Positions 28,078-37,617 are shown, counted from the stretch's first letter. The stretch is DNA of 64,000 bases from Proteiniphilum sp. UBA5283 (GCA_002408485.1 DHSP01000064.1:5247-69246); one strand, 5' to 3'. Notes: generated from the letters alone by a model not told the origin. Translations and numbers: made by a program.

Positions 28078-28659
28078 ATGAAAAAGTTATCATTCATTTT
28101 ACTGCTCGTGATTGGAGCAATGGCTCTCACCGGCTGCCAGGGGTACAACAGAATGGTAGAGAAGCAGGAAGCCGTAGCGGCACAGTGGGGAAACGTTCAA
28201 AATGCCTATCAGAGGCGGGCAAACCTTATCCCCAACCTGGTGAACACGGTGAAAGGGTATGCCGCGCACGAGCAGGAGACATTTACACAGGTTACCGAAG
28301 CAAGGGCCAAAGCGACACAAACCACCGTCAGTCCGGAAAACCTTACCACGGAAAGCCTGCAAGAATATCAGCAAGCACAAAATCAACTGAGCCAGGCCTT
28401 GGGGCGGCTTTTGCTGATTCAGGAAAACTATCCGGAGTTGAAGGCAAATCAAAATTTTCTCGCCTTGCAGGATGAGCTGGCAGGCACCGAAAACCGCATC
28501 TCGGTGGAACGCAACAAGTTCAACCAGACGGCACAGGATTACAATGCCTATATCCGCAAGTTTCCACAGGTGATTTACGCTAAATGGTTCAAGTTCGAGT
28601 CAAAAGCTTACTTTGAAGCTACACCCGAATCACAGGCTGCACCGGAGGTGGTGTTTTAA
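28078..28659 (+). CDS. LemA-family lipoprotein
   Basis: LemA proteins are helical envelope proteins of unsettled function, often found beside TPM-domain proteins, as here. The signal peptide carries a lipobox ending at Cys20 (LTGC). The body holds the family pattern: VEKQEAVAAQWGNVQNAYQRR, NLIPNLVNTVKGYAAHEQ and ENRISVERNKFNQTAQDYN. Length is 193 residues. The next gene starts 39 bases on. Confidence 0.94.
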   Translation: MKKLSFILLLVIGAMALTGCQGYNRMVEKQEAVAAQWGNVQNAYQRRANLIPNLVNTVKGYAAHEQETFTQVTEARAKATQTTVSPENLTTESLQEYQQAQNQLSQALGRLLLIQENYPELKANQNFLALQDELAGTENRISVERNKFNQTAQDYNAYIRKFPQVIYAKWFKFESKAYFEATPESQAAPEVVF

Positions 28660-28698
28660 TTCACCTGAAGATCTATTCCTCTGTAATGCTGTAAAAGA

Positions 28699-29121
28699 AT
28701 GTTGCAAAAAGAAGAACTGCATCGCATATCTGAATCAATCAAAAGTGCCGAAAGTCACACCTCGGGTGAAATACGTGTCTGTGTGGCAAGGCACTGCAAA
28801 GGAGACCCTCTGGATGCAGCATTGCTGAAATTCCGGCAGCTGAAAATGGAGGGTACACAACGCAGAAACGGGGTGCTTATTTACGTATCGCCCGCCGATC
28901 ACAAGGCAGCTATTCTGGGCGATAAGGGGATCAATGATACGGTGCGCAACGACTTCTGGAATGATGCACTGGAGGTGATGCTTTCCTTCTTCAGGAAAGG
29001 GCTGATCGCCGAAGGCATATGCAAGGGAGTCGGCAAAGTGGGCGAACTGATCAAAGTACAGTACCCGGTAATGGGAAACGACATAAATGAACTTGGCGAT
29101 GAAGTCATCCTGGATGAATAA
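28699..29121 (+). CDS. Short TPM-domain protein
   Basis: The 140-residue protein consists of a TPM domain alone, with SHTSGEIRVCVARHC, NGVLIYVSPADHKAAILGDKGIND and a C-terminal FRKGLIAEGICKGVGKVGELIK. There is no signal peptide and no membrane segment, so it is probably cytoplasmic or peripheral. TPM domains have been linked to photosystem II repair in plants and to phosphatase-like folds, but the bacterial function is unclear. Its stop codon overlaps the start of the second TPM gene. Confidence 0.88.
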   Translation: MLQKEELHRISESIKSAESHTSGEIRVCVARHCKGDPLDAALLKFRQLKMEGTQRRNGVLIYVSPADHKAAILGDKGINDTVRNDFWNDALEVMLSFFRKGLIAEGICKGVGKVGELIKVQYPVMGNDINELGDEVILDE

Positions 29122-29905
29122 AATCCATCTGTTTATAGTACTTTTGCTCACTGCCACAGGGCTGAGAGCACAAAATATTCCCGATCCGATGGTACCTTAC
29201 CGGTTGGTGAACGACTTTGCCGGTCTCTTTTCGACTGCGGAGAGAACATCGCTCGAACAAAAGCTGCTTGCCTACCACGACTCCACCTCCACACAAATAT
29301 ATGTGGTCACCGTCAACGACCTGGGAGGGTATCCCCCATCGGACTATGCCTTCCGACTCGGTGAAAAATGGGGTGTTGGCCAAAAGAGCAAAAACAACGG
29401 CGCAGTGATACTTATCAAACCCAAAGTAGGCAACAGCCGAGGCCAGGCGTTCATTGCCACGGGTTACGGCCTCGAAGCCCGCATCAACGATGCCTATGCC
29501 GGGCGTATCGTTCGCAACGAAATGATTCCCTATTTTATGGAGGATGATTATTTTGGCGGTGTAAATGCCGCTGTAGATGCTATGATTGACCGTCTGTCCG
29601 GGGAATTTACCGCAGATAAAAAAGAGGAAGATGGCATTTCGCCCCTCGCCATCATCATTATCATCGTCGTCCTCGTGCTCTTTATCGTTCTCTTTCGGGG
29701 GGGAGGGGATCAGCATATCGATAGCGAAGGGCATGGCAGGAGCAATGTCCCTCCCCTGTTTTTTCCACCCATGACAGGAGGCAGCCGCAGAGGAGGGGGC
29801 TTTGGTGGCTTCGGCGGCGGCGGTTTCGGCGGCGGATTTGGTGGTGGTTTCGGCGGCGGCGGTGGAGGCAGTTTTGGCGGAGGAGGAGCAGGCGGAAGCT
29901 GGTAA
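29114..29905 (+). CDS. Membrane-anchored TPM-domain (YgcG-like) protein with glycine-rich tail
   Basis: A signal peptide (MNKIHLFIVLLLTATGLRAQ) leads to an extracytoplasmic TPM domain of about 140 residues (VNDFAGLFSTAERTSLEQKL, NNGAVILIKPK, ATGYGLEARINDAYAGRI). A single membrane helix (ISPLAIIIIIVVLVLFIVLF) follows and then a tail made almost wholly of Gly, Phe and Ser. The ATG at 29114 overlaps the previous stop codon and gives the best signal peptide; 29087 is an alternative. The three-gene set lemA-TPM-TPM looks like one functional unit. Confidence 0.9.
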   Translation: MNKIHLFIVLLLTATGLRAQNIPDPMVPYRLVNDFAGLFSTAERTSLEQKLLAYHDSTSTQIYVVTVNDLGGYPPSDYAFRLGEKWGVGQKSKNNGAVILIKPKVGNSRGQAFIATGYGLEARINDAYAGRIVRNEMIPYFMEDDYFGGVNAAVDAMIDRLSGEFTADKKEEDGISPLAIIIIIVVLVLFIVLFRGGGDQHIDSEGHGRSNVPPLFFPPMTGGSRRGGGFGGFGGGGFGGGFGGGFGGGGGGSFGGGGAGGSW

Positions 29906-29909
29906 CTAT

Positions 29910-30824
29910 ATGCAACAAAGACTAATCACGGTACTGGGTCCCACAGCATGCGGCAAAACCACCTTTGCTGTTCAGTTGGCCCGCACTCTCGGCGGTGAGA
30001 TTATCAGCGCCGACTCACGGCAGATCTACCGGAACATGGACATCGGCACCGGAAAGGATCTTTCCGAATACAGAGTTGATGGAATATCCGTTCCTTTCCA
30101 TCTGATTGATATCCGCGAACCGGGTGACAAATATACACTTTTCGATTATCAGCACGATTTTCACATTGCCTTACAGGATGTTCTTTCCCGGAATAAAAGA
30201 CCCATTCTTTGCGGGGGTACCGGACTCTATATTGAATCTGTGCTGAAAGGCTATCATCTTCCCGATGTGCCGCCCAACCCGGCATTAAGAAAATCACTCG
30301 AAGGAAAATCGCTGGAAGAACTGGCACACATCCTTCGGTGCTACCGGCCTCTACACAACACCACTGACACCGACACCATCAAAAGGGCTATCCGCGCCAT
30401 TGAGATTGCTCATTTTCAGGCGCAGAAAACAGCATCGGCGAGCGAGTTTCCACCGATGGAGAGCTGTGTTCTTGGACTTCATATCAACCGGGAACTACGG
30501 CGAGAGAAAATTACGACACGCCTGAAAGCGCGTCTGCAGGAAGGAATGCTCGAAGAGGTAAAAGCAATCCTTGATTCGGGTGTTGCGGCCGACGACCTGA
30601 TCTATTACGGACTGGAATATAAATACGTGACGCTGCATGTACTGGGCACCATCAGTTATGAGGAGATGTACAGACAACTCGAGACCGCCATACACCAGTT
30701 TGCAAAAAGACAGATGACCTGGTTTCGGGGAATGGAACGCCGCGGCATCGCCATTCATTGGATCGACGCCTCACTTCCGATGGACCAAAAACTAGCCAAG
30801 GCATATTCTCTCCTCGGCAGGTAA
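29910..30824 (+). CDS. miaA: tRNA dimethylallyltransferase
   Basis: MiaA adds a dimethylallyl group to A37 of tRNAs reading codons that start with U. The P-loop GPTACGKTTFAV, the DSRQIYRNMDIGTGK motif and CGGTGLYIESVLKGY are all present in 304 residues. The ATG at 29910 comes four bases after the TPM stop codon; the open frame upstream lies in the glycine-rich coding region and is not used. The strong TAATTTTG box that follows belongs to lysA. Confidence 0.96.
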   Translation: MQQRLITVLGPTACGKTTFAVQLARTLGGEIISADSRQIYRNMDIGTGKDLSEYRVDGISVPFHLIDIREPGDKYTLFDYQHDFHIALQDVLSRNKRPILCGGTGLYIESVLKGYHLPDVPPNPALRKSLEGKSLEELAHILRCYRPLHNTTDTDTIKRAIRAIEIAHFQAQKTASASEFPPMESCVLGLHINRELRREKITTRLKARLQEGMLEEVKAILDSGVAADDLIYYGLEYKYVTLHVLGTISYEEMYRQLETAIHQFAKRQMTWFRGMERRGIAIHWIDASLPMDQKLAKAYSLLGR

Positions 30825-30844
30825 GATAATCTCCAAAAAAATCG

Positions 30845-30852
30845 TAATTTTG
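30845..30852 (+). promoter_or_regulatory. Bacteroidota -7 box (TAATTTTG) for lysA
   Basis: An exact TAnnTTTG match 65 bases before the lysA ATG, placed in the gap after miaA. No -33 TTG is evident. Confidence 0.45.
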
Positions 30853-30917
30853 CCTCCGTAGCCACAATACATTCAACATAGACTATTTGCGGATAATTTA
30901 ATGAACTATTTCGTCCA

Positions 30918-32075
30918 ATGATTAAAGGTAAATTTCCCACAGAGCAGTTCAAAGATCTCGAAACGCCATTTTACTGGTACGATATGGATCTTTTGCGGAA
31001 AACACTCGACACCATTAAAAATGAATGCCGGCACAAGCCGTTTCACGTACATTACGCCATCAAAGCGAATGCCAATCCGCGCATTTTGAAAGAAATCGCC
31101 TCCTATGGGTTTGGAGCCGACTGTGTGAGTGGCAACGAAATACTGAGAGCGCTGGAGTGTGGTTTTGCGCCCGATAAAATTGTGTTTGCCGGCGTAGGAA
31201 AAACAGACAGGGAAATACAAACCGGTCTCGATCACGACATTTTTTGCTTTAATGTGGAGTCGATACCCGAACTCGCTGTACTCGGCGCGCTTGCCTCGGC
31301 CAGCAAAAAGAAAGCACGGGTAGCCCTGCGCATCAATCCCAACGTTGATGCCCACACCCACAAATACATCACTACCGGCCTGAACGAAAACAAGTTTGGC
31401 ATAAACGAACAGGATCTGCCCGAAATCCTACAGATGATCAAGGCTTCGCCACATATTGAACTCATCGGCATGCACTTTCATATCGGTTCACAGATCACCG
31501 ATCTCTCTTCGTTTGAAGACCTCTGTGTGAAGGCCGCAACGCTGCAGGAGTGGTTTAACAAACAAGGAATCACCCTGCCGGTGATCAATGTGGGCGGAGG
31601 CCTGGGGATCAACTATCAGCATCCCAATCACTGTCCGATAGCCGATTTTGAAGCATACTTCCGCATTTTTGAAAAATACCTGAAACTACAGGAAAATCAA
31701 ACACTTCACTTTGAACTGGGCCGTTCTGTGGTAGCCCCCTGTGGTTCATTGATTGCCCGCGTGACTTACGTGAAAGAAGGCATCGAGAAAAAGTTTCTGA
31801 TTGTGGATGCCGGCATGACAGAGTTGATCCGTCCCGCTCTTTACCAGGCATTTCATCATATTGAGAACATCAGTTCCGAAGAGGCTTATACACCGTATGA
31901 CGTGGTTGGGCCCATTTGCGAGTCGAGTGATGTGTTTGCGGAGCACATGATGCTGAATGGGTCTGCACGGGGCGACCTGATCGCGATCCGCTCTGCAGGT
32001 GCATATGGCGAAACAATGGTATCGCAATATAACTGCCGCGAGAAACCAGCATCCTACTTCTCTGATTCGATTTAA
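30918..32075 (+). CDS. lysA: Diaminopimelate decarboxylase
   Basis: LysA decarboxylates meso-diaminopimelate to lysine. The PLP lysine is Lys49 in HYAIKANANPRIL. The glycine-rich phosphate-binding loop NVGGGLGINY, HFHIGSQITD and the subunit-contributed GPICESSDVF are all present. Length is 385 residues, slightly short but normal for Bacteroidota. The glycosyltransferase gene starts 14 bases after it. Confidence 0.96.
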   Translation: MIKGKFPTEQFKDLETPFYWYDMDLLRKTLDTIKNECRHKPFHVHYAIKANANPRILKEIASYGFGADCVSGNEILRALECGFAPDKIVFAGVGKTDREIQTGLDHDIFCFNVESIPELAVLGALASASKKKARVALRINPNVDAHTHKYITTGLNENKFGINEQDLPEILQMIKASPHIELIGMHFHIGSQITDLSSFEDLCVKAATLQEWFNKQGITLPVINVGGGLGINYQHPNHCPIADFEAYFRIFEKYLKLQENQTLHFELGRSVVAPCGSLIARVTYVKEGIEKKFLIVDAGMTELIRPALYQAFHHIENISSEEAYTPYDVVGPICESSDVFAEHMMLNGSARGDLIAIRSAGAYGETMVSQYNCREKPASYFSDSI

Positions 32076-32089
32076 TTGTTTTACGAACA

Positions 32090-33262
32090 ATGAACGCGCC
32101 TATGTTTTTTTTCAGCACACTCTCCCTGTTTGAGTGGACTCTGGGAGGCACCTTACTTTTATGCTTCCTCGTGCAACTTTTCTTTTATCTATTCCTCTAC
32201 AGGAAACCGTATGCATACGAACGAAAGCGAAATGAGACACCCCTCCCCGAGGAAGACCTCCCGGGTATTTCTGTGATCATCACATCGAAAAACAATTCAG
32301 AGGAACTGAAAAGAAACCTCCCTTTTATCCTGGAACAGGACTATCCTCATTTTGAAGTGATCGTGGTAAACAGCGGGTCGACCGATGAGACAGACATGGT
32401 GCTGAAAGCAGCCGAAATCAAATATCCACGTCTCTATCACACCTTTGTTCCTGCCGAGGCAGACAGCATAAATGAAAAAAAACTGGCACTCACTTTGGGA
32501 ATAAAGGCAGCAAAATATGACCTGCTTCTCTTTACCGAGTCCTTTTGCAAGCCCTGCACTACCCAATGGATCAAAACTTACGGAACAGAGTTTGCGAAGG
32601 GGCGTGACATCGTTTTGGGATTTAATAGGATTGGTATCTCTAAAAATGTTTCATCCCGCAAATTCATCCTCTACGACAACCTGATCCATCATCTGAAGTT
32701 TTTATCGATGGCCATCCTGCACAAACCGTTCATGGGAATAGGCCGGAATATGGCCTACAGGAAAGAGCTCTTTTTTGCGCACAAAGGGTATTCGTCCATA
32801 TTGCATATCGACGGAGGGGACGACGATTTGTATATCAACCAGATCGCCCGCAAAAAAAACACAGGGGTAGTACTGTCACCCGACAGCCTGACAGAGACAT
32901 CGGGTGTAAACAACTTCTTCATATGGAGGGCATTAAAATCGAAACACCTATATACCAAGCAGTTTTACAAAGGTTTTTCTGCACACCTTTTCGGCTGGGA
33001 ATCATTTTCAAAGTATCTCTTTTATGCCACTCTGACGGGCTGCGTGATATATGGCATCGTTGCTCCGAATCATCTGTTGCTTGCATGGGCATTGCTGCTG
33101 TTTCTTGTGCGCTATTGGATTCAGTTGATGGTGATCAACCGGAACAGCAGGCTTTTTGATGGAATCACGTACCATATCCACCTGATTCCGTTCGATTTGT
33201 TCCAGCCTTTCAACAACATGCGCTTTCGCCGCTATGCAAACAGGAGGAACAGGAGGAGGTAA
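32090..33262 (+). CDS. Family 2 glycosyltransferase, membrane-anchored
   Basis: An N-terminal membrane helix (about 12-34) precedes a GT-A fold that begins SVIITSKNNSEELKRNLPFI and includes FEVIVVNSGSTDETDMVL. A DDDLYINQIA segment probably holds the catalytic acid. Two C-terminal hydrophobic stretches (about 305-345) form a further membrane anchor. Sugar donor and acceptor cannot be told. It lies directly after lysA and may share its transcript, though there is no clear functional link. Confidence 0.9.
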   Translation: MNAPMFFFSTLSLFEWTLGGTLLLCFLVQLFFYLFLYRKPYAYERKRNETPLPEEDLPGISVIITSKNNSEELKRNLPFILEQDYPHFEVIVVNSGSTDETDMVLKAAEIKYPRLYHTFVPAEADSINEKKLALTLGIKAAKYDLLLFTESFCKPCTTQWIKTYGTEFAKGRDIVLGFNRIGISKNVSSRKFILYDNLIHHLKFLSMAILHKPFMGIGRNMAYRKELFFAHKGYSSILHIDGGDDDLYINQIARKKNTGVVLSPDSLTETSGVNNFFIWRALKSKHLYTKQFYKGFSAHLFGWESFSKYLFYATLTGCVIYGIVAPNHLLLAWALLLFLVRYWIQLMVINRNSRLFDGITYHIHLIPFDLFQPFNNMRFRRYANRRNRRR

Positions 33263-33406
33263 ACAGAAGCGGCAAAACAGACATTTTGTCTGATTTAAAC
33301 CGGCATGCAAGATAGCGTCTGGTTAAATGGGGTTAATCGATCACCTGATCCGTTAAAAGTGTTAAAAAGCAAATAGATATCCCTAACAGATGCACATTTT
33401 TTGCTC

Positions 33407-33414
33407 TATATTTG
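33407..33414 (+). promoter_or_regulatory. Bacteroidota -7 box (TATATTTG) for the HtrA gene
   Basis: An exact TAnnTTTG match 33 bases before the start codon, within an AT-rich stretch. Confidence 0.5.
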
Positions 33415-33447
33415 TTGTATTTAATAAGAAAATTAAATTGAAAAAAT

Positions 33448-34971
33448 ATGGATACAAGAAAAACAAAAAACCTTTTATTAATTGTTCTGGTAGCGGTATT
33501 GAGTTCTGCTATCACGCTGCTGGGATACGATGTAATCAGCAAAAACGGAAAAGCAGACGGCAGCGCTGCGTCTCAAGCTACATCGAAAGAAATTGGCAGT
33601 TACGCGAATTCATTTGATCAGAACAAAAATTTGGTCCTTACCAACCTCACCACAGCCGAAGGATATCCAGATTTCACGGAGGCTGCATCACGTTCGGTAG
33701 ATGGCGTGGTACACGTGAAAACCAAGACCATCAGCCAACAGCAATATATCAATCCATTTGATTTCTTCTTCGGATTCGGAGACCGCACGCCGGCACAACC
33801 ACGCGAACAGGTAGGATTCGGATCGGGAGTGATCATCTCCAAGGACGGATATATCATTACCAACAATCACGTTGTAGAAAATGCCACCGAGGTTTCTGTT
33901 TCGCTGAACGACAATCGCGAATTTACAGCCAAGGTTGTTGGTTCCGACAAGATGAGCGATATCGCACTGCTCAAAATCGAAGGCAACGACTTCCCCTATC
34001 TTACGTTTGGCAACTCCGATGCATTACGGGTAGGAGAATGGGTTCTGGCCGTCGGCAACCCGTTTAACCTCACCTCTACCGTCACTGCCGGTATTGTGAG
34101 TGCAAAGAACAGAGGCAATGTAATGGGAGGTGGCCTTGGCATCCAGTCGTTCATTCAGATTGATGCAGCTGTGAATCCCGGAAACAGCGGCGGTGCGCTC
34201 GTAAACACAAGGGGTGAGCTGGTCGGCATCAATACCGCTATCTACTCCCAAACGGGCAACTTTGCCGGTTACGCCTTTGCTGTGCCCATCTCCATTGCCG
34301 GTAAGGTAGCTGCCGACCTGAAGGAATTCGGTACCGTGCAGCGTGCTGTACTGGGCATCCATGTACCCAATATTGAAAACATCCGTCGTGAAGATCCCGA
34401 CAGGGCCCGCGAACTCTCACAAATAAAGGGGGTACTGGTGGAAGACTTCTCTGACCGCAGTGCTGCCAAGGCAGCAGGAGTCCAGAAGGGGGATATCCTC
34501 ATTGCCATCAATAATGCACCTATCCGCAACTTCGCCGAGCTACAGAGCCAGTTGAACAGGTTCCGTCCCGGAGATAAGATCAACCTGACAGTTGACCGTA
34601 ATGGCAACAACCGTTCGTTTAATGTGGAACTGAAAAACGACGAAGGAAATACCGAAATAACCCGCAGCACAGATGCAATGAGTAAGTTGGGCGCCACCTT
34701 CAAACCCGTTTCCGACGACACAAAAAGCAAACTTGGCATCTCGAGCGGCGTTGAAGTTGAAAGTGCAAATAATAACGGCCTCTTCAGAAAGAATGGCATC
34801 AATAAAGGGTTCATCATTATGCGGATTAATAATACACCCGTCAACAGCGAGGATGATATTGCCAAAATTGTGGCTTCGACCAATAATCGACAGGATAAAG
34901 TGCTGCTTGTGGCAGGGTTTTATCCCAACGGCAGGACACAATACATCGCAATTGATCTGACAAACGACTGA
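33448..34971 (+). CDS. HtrA/DegP-family periplasmic serine protease
   Basis: HtrA proteases degrade or refold damaged envelope proteins. The N-terminal hydrophobic segment (about 8-26) is a membrane anchor or signal. The trypsin-like triad is His141 (TNNHVVEN), Asp171 (SDIALLK) and Ser247 (NPGNSGGAL). Two PDZ domains follow, the first with GVLVEDFSDRSAAKAAGVQKG and the second with KGFIIMRINNTPVNSEDDI. Length is 507 residues. The gene has its own promoter box and is followed by hairpins before the sigma factor gene. Confidence 0.96.
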   Translation: MDTRKTKNLLLIVLVAVLSSAITLLGYDVISKNGKADGSAASQATSKEIGSYANSFDQNKNLVLTNLTTAEGYPDFTEAASRSVDGVVHVKTKTISQQQYINPFDFFFGFGDRTPAQPREQVGFGSGVIISKDGYIITNNHVVENATEVSVSLNDNREFTAKVVGSDKMSDIALLKIEGNDFPYLTFGNSDALRVGEWVLAVGNPFNLTSTVTAGIVSAKNRGNVMGGGLGIQSFIQIDAAVNPGNSGGALVNTRGELVGINTAIYSQTGNFAGYAFAVPISIAGKVAADLKEFGTVQRAVLGIHVPNIENIRREDPDRARELSQIKGVLVEDFSDRSAAKAAGVQKGDILIAINNAPIRNFAELQSQLNRFRPGDKINLTVDRNGNNRSFNVELKNDEGNTEITRSTDAMSKLGATFKPVSDDTKSKLGISSGVEVESANNNGLFRKNGINKGFIIMRINNTPVNSEDDIAKIVASTNNRQDKVLLVAGFYPNGRTQYIAIDLTND

Positions 34972-35013
34972 CACTGAAGGGTTAAGAAAGGTTAATTTAT
35001 CCTTTTTCAGTAA

Positions 35014-35038
35014 CAAAAGCCACACTATTTGTGTTTTT
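35014..35038 (+). terminator. Weak terminator after the HtrA gene
   Basis: A short stem CACA/TGTG with flanking AAAA and TTTT arms is followed by a run of T. It lies about 40 bases after the htrA stop codon. Confidence 0.4.
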
Positions 35039-35079
35039 ATAGCAAAGGAATTGGGCAATGTGCCGGATTCCTTTGCTAT
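35039..35079. repeat. Perfect 13-bp inverted repeat between htrA and the sigma factor gene
   Basis: ATAGCAAAGGAAT and ATTCCTTTGCTAT flank a 15-base loop. There is no T tract after it, but TATCTTTG (a -7-like box) begins at its last base. It could be a terminator of htrA, a processing site or a regulatory hairpin. Confidence 0.6.
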
Positions 35080-35126
35080 ATCTTTGATAGGGAGTCATTT
35101 TTTCGTCAACATTGCGAAATTTTTTG

Positions 35127-35134
35127 TACTTTTG
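35127..35134 (+). promoter_or_regulatory. Bacteroidota -7 box (TACTTTTG) for the primary sigma factor gene
   Basis: An exact TAnnTTTG match 52 bases before the start codon. A second exact match, TATCTTTG at 35079-35086, lies further upstream at the edge of the hairpin. Confidence 0.5.
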
Positions 35135-35185
35135 CAGCCCTAAAAGATTACATGAAATTATACTCAGAAGAATTATATAGAATAA

Positions 35186-36046
35186 ATGAGACAACTAAAA
35201 ATTACAAAATCGATCACCAACAGGGAAAGTGCGTCATTGGATAAGTATCTTCAGGAGATAGGCCGCGAGGACCTGATCACCGTAGAAGAGGAAGTCGAGT
35301 TAGCACAAGCCATCAAAAAAGGAGATCGTCAGGCACTGGAAAAACTCACCAGGGCCAACCTCCGCTTCGTGGTATCGGTAGCCAAGCAATATCAAAACCA
35401 GGGATTGAGTCTGCCCGACCTGATCAACGAGGGCAATCTGGGGTTGATCAAAGCAGCCGAAAAGTTCGACGAAACAAGAGGTTTTAAGTTTATCAGCTAT
35501 GCGGTATGGTGGATCCGTCAATCCATCCTGCAGGCACTGGCTGAACAATCACGCATTGTACGACTCCCTTTGAATCAGGTGGGATCTCTCAATAAGATCA
35601 GCAAAGCATTCCAGAAATTCGAGCAGGAGAACGAGCGCAGGCCCTCGGCCGAAGAGTTGGCGAAGGAGCTCGACCTGTCGGTGGACAAGGTGACGGACTC
35701 ATTGAAAGTATCCGGTCGCCATATCTCCATGGATGCTCCTTTTGTGGAAGGAGAAGACAACAGTTTGCTGGATGTACTGGTGAACGACGATGCTCCTATA
35801 GCCGACAGGACACTGATCAACGAGTCTTTGCAGAAAGAGATTGACAGGGCACTTTCCACCCTCACCGAAAGAGAGAGCGACATCATCAAGATGTTCTTTG
35901 GCATCGGATGCCAGGAGATGACACTCGAAGAAATCGGCGACAAGTTTCAGCTGACTCGCGAGCGCGTGCGTCAGATCAAGGAAAAAGCTATCCGCAGGCT
36001 GCGACAAGACTCGCGGAGCAAGCTTTTAAAAAGCTATCTCGGTTAA
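35186..36046 (+). CDS. rpoD: Primary RNA polymerase sigma factor (RpoD/SigA type)
   Basis: This is the short housekeeping sigma factor of Bacteroidota, which lacks the long N-terminal region 1.1. Region 1.2 is [20 protein letters not shown] and region 2 is recognisable by [21 protein letters not shown] and [19 protein letters not shown]. Region 3 follows, and region 4 ends with the helix-turn-helix [19 protein letters not shown]. Length is 286 residues. It is expected to read the TTG-N19-TAnnTTTG promoters seen throughout the window. Confidence 0.96.
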   Translation: MRQLKITKSITNRESASLDKYLQEIGREDLITVEEEVELAQAIKKGDRQALEKLTRANLRFVVSVAKQYQNQGLSLPDLINEGNLGLIKAAEKFDETRGFKFISYAVWWIRQSILQALAEQSRIVRLPLNQVGSLNKISKAFQKFEQENERRPSAEELAKELDLSVDKVTDSLKVSGRHISMDAPFVEGEDNSLLDVLVNDDAPIADRTLINESLQKEIDRALSTLTERESDIIKMFFGIGCQEMTLEEIGDKFQLTRERVRQIKEKAIRRLRQDSRSKLLKSYLG

Positions 36047-36364
36047 TTCCTCCACCAAAGTGTGCATCTCCGAAGGGAAATGAGTAAAAAATACCCTACC
36101 AATGCGATTTTTGGCGAATTTTTACATAAAAAATGAGTTTATGTGAAATTTAAGTTTTAAATTTGTGTTCCATGTTTATTCGTTAAGTATGAATGGATAA
36201 ACTTTTTATCGGGCCAATTACAATTTATCGTAATTTTACCGAACATTTTTAAAACGGAAACGTTATACTTGCAACAAAATAGTGCTAGGAGTAGTACTGA
36301 TATCACACACAAAAATAATATCGAGTTATTGTAATAAAAAAATGTTTAATTAGAATTTAAATTT
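36047..36364 (+). other. AT-rich intergenic region and long leader of the OmpA-like gene
   Basis: About 320 bases without a gene. It holds an exact -7 box at 36158-36165 and a near match (TATACTTG) at 36264-36271. The last 50 bases before the start codon are almost all A and T, a feature linked to strong translation in Bacteroidota, where Shine-Dalgarno sites are rare. Confidence 0.5.
36158..36165 (+). promoter_or_regulatory. Bacteroidota -7 box (TAAATTTG) for the OmpA-like gene
   Basis: An exact TAnnTTTG match about 200 bases before the start codon. TATACTTG at 36264 is closer but has one mismatch, so the true start point is uncertain. Confidence 0.35.
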
Positions 36365-37519
36365 ATGAAAAAGTTTAGTTTACTTTTATTTACTGCTCTT
36401 GTGGCGTTTAGCATAAGTGCACAAGAAGTACAAAACGTTTCTCATGGTACTGTGTATCTGAAAAACAAGGCAAGCGACAATTGGTATATAGGACTTGGCG
36501 GTGGAACAAATCTTTACATGACAAAAGGTGAAAACGATGCAGATGCAAGTTTCGGAGATCGTCTTGGATGGATGGGTCAACTTGAAATCGGACGCTGGAA
36601 CTCACCCAACTGGGGTGCCCGTCTGGTTATTGACGGTGGTCACATCAAACACGTTGCAAGCGGGATTGATCCCGAACAAAACTGGCTGGGCGGACATGTT
36701 GACTTGATGTACAACATTATCAACGCCTGGGGTTCTTACAATCCAGACAGAGTATATAGCCTCATCCCTTATTTGGGTATCGGTTACATGTACGGACTGG
36801 ATGCTGACTGGAAAAAACCGAATCCTGACGGTGATCTGTTCAAACACCAGAACCAAACGCTTACTTACAACGTAGGGTTGATCAACAACTTCCAGCTCTC
36901 CAAAAGCGTGGCTCTTTTCCTGGAACTGGGATGGAGAGTGATGCAGGAAACTTTTGATGGAAGCGGACTTGGCGGAGATTTTGAGTACGACAGCATGTTC
37001 ACCGGAGTTGCCGGTATCAAATTCGGTTTGGGTGGCAAACAAGACTTCACCCCTGCCGAGCTGATGGACTACAACCTGATCAACGACCTGAACAGCCAGA
37101 TCAACAGACTGCGTGCAGAAAATGAAGAACTGAGACTCAGACCGGAATCTTGCCCGGAATGTCCTGAAGTACAGCCCACAGTAGTGTCTGAAGGTGTATA
37201 CGTTCCGAACGTAGTATTCTTCCGCATCAACTCGGCTAAGATTGACAAAGGACAGCAGGTAAGCGTTTACAATACTGCAGAATATCTGAAGGCCAACGAA
37301 AATGCAAAAGTAAACATCGTGGCTTACGCTGACAAACAAACCGGTACTCCTGAGTACAACTTCGCACTTTCTGAAAAACGTGCAAGAGCGGTTGCCGATG
37401 CATTGACCAACGAGTACGGAATCAACAGCGATCGCATCTCTATCGACTGGAAGGGCGATACAGAACAGCCTTACGCTGAAAACGACTGGAACCGTGTTGC
37501 TATCTTCTTTGTTGAGTAA
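36365..37519 (+). CDS. OmpA-family outer-membrane protein
   Basis: A signal peptide (MKKFSLLLFTALVAFSISAQ) is followed by an eight-strand-like barrel (about 35-225) and then a linker with a short coiled-coil (INRLRAENEELRLR) and a proline-cysteine stretch. The C-terminal OmpA domain (about 270-384) has the peptidoglycan-binding pattern VNIVAYADKQTGTPEYNFAL followed by SEKRARAVADAL. It ties the outer membrane to the wall. A strong terminator follows, and the leader looks suited to high expression. Confidence 0.95.
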   Translation: MKKFSLLLFTALVAFSISAQEVQNVSHGTVYLKNKASDNWYIGLGGGTNLYMTKGENDADASFGDRLGWMGQLEIGRWNSPNWGARLVIDGGHIKHVASGIDPEQNWLGGHVDLMYNIINAWGSYNPDRVYSLIPYLGIGYMYGLDADWKKPNPDGDLFKHQNQTLTYNVGLINNFQLSKSVALFLELGWRVMQETFDGSGLGGDFEYDSMFTGVAGIKFGLGGKQDFTPAELMDYNLINDLNSQINRLRAENEELRLRPESCPECPEVQPTVVSEGVYVPNVVFFRINSAKIDKGQQVSVYNTAEYLKANENAKVNIVAYADKQTGTPEYNFALSEKRARAVADALTNEYGINSDRISIDWKGDTEQPYAENDWNRVAIFFVE

Positions 37520-37540
37520 TCCAACACAAACCAGATAATA

Positions 37541-37577
37541 AAAACATCCCGGTTCTCAGGAACCGGGATGTTTTTTT
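37541..37577 (+). terminator. Strong rho-independent terminator of the OmpA-like gene
   Basis: A 15-base-pair perfect stem (arms 37541-37555 and 37560-37574), a TCAG loop, and a T run to 37577, placed 22 bases after the stop codon. Confidence 0.92.
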
Positions 37578-37617
37578 GCTATCAACCGCTCCAAAGGGCG
37601 GACACACATCCTTAAAC

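Noticed and set aside
29797..29900. Repetitive GGCGGCGG-type sequence, at first sight a tandem DNA repeat.
   Set aside because: It encodes the Gly/Phe tail of the TPM protein in frame, so low-complexity coding explains it.
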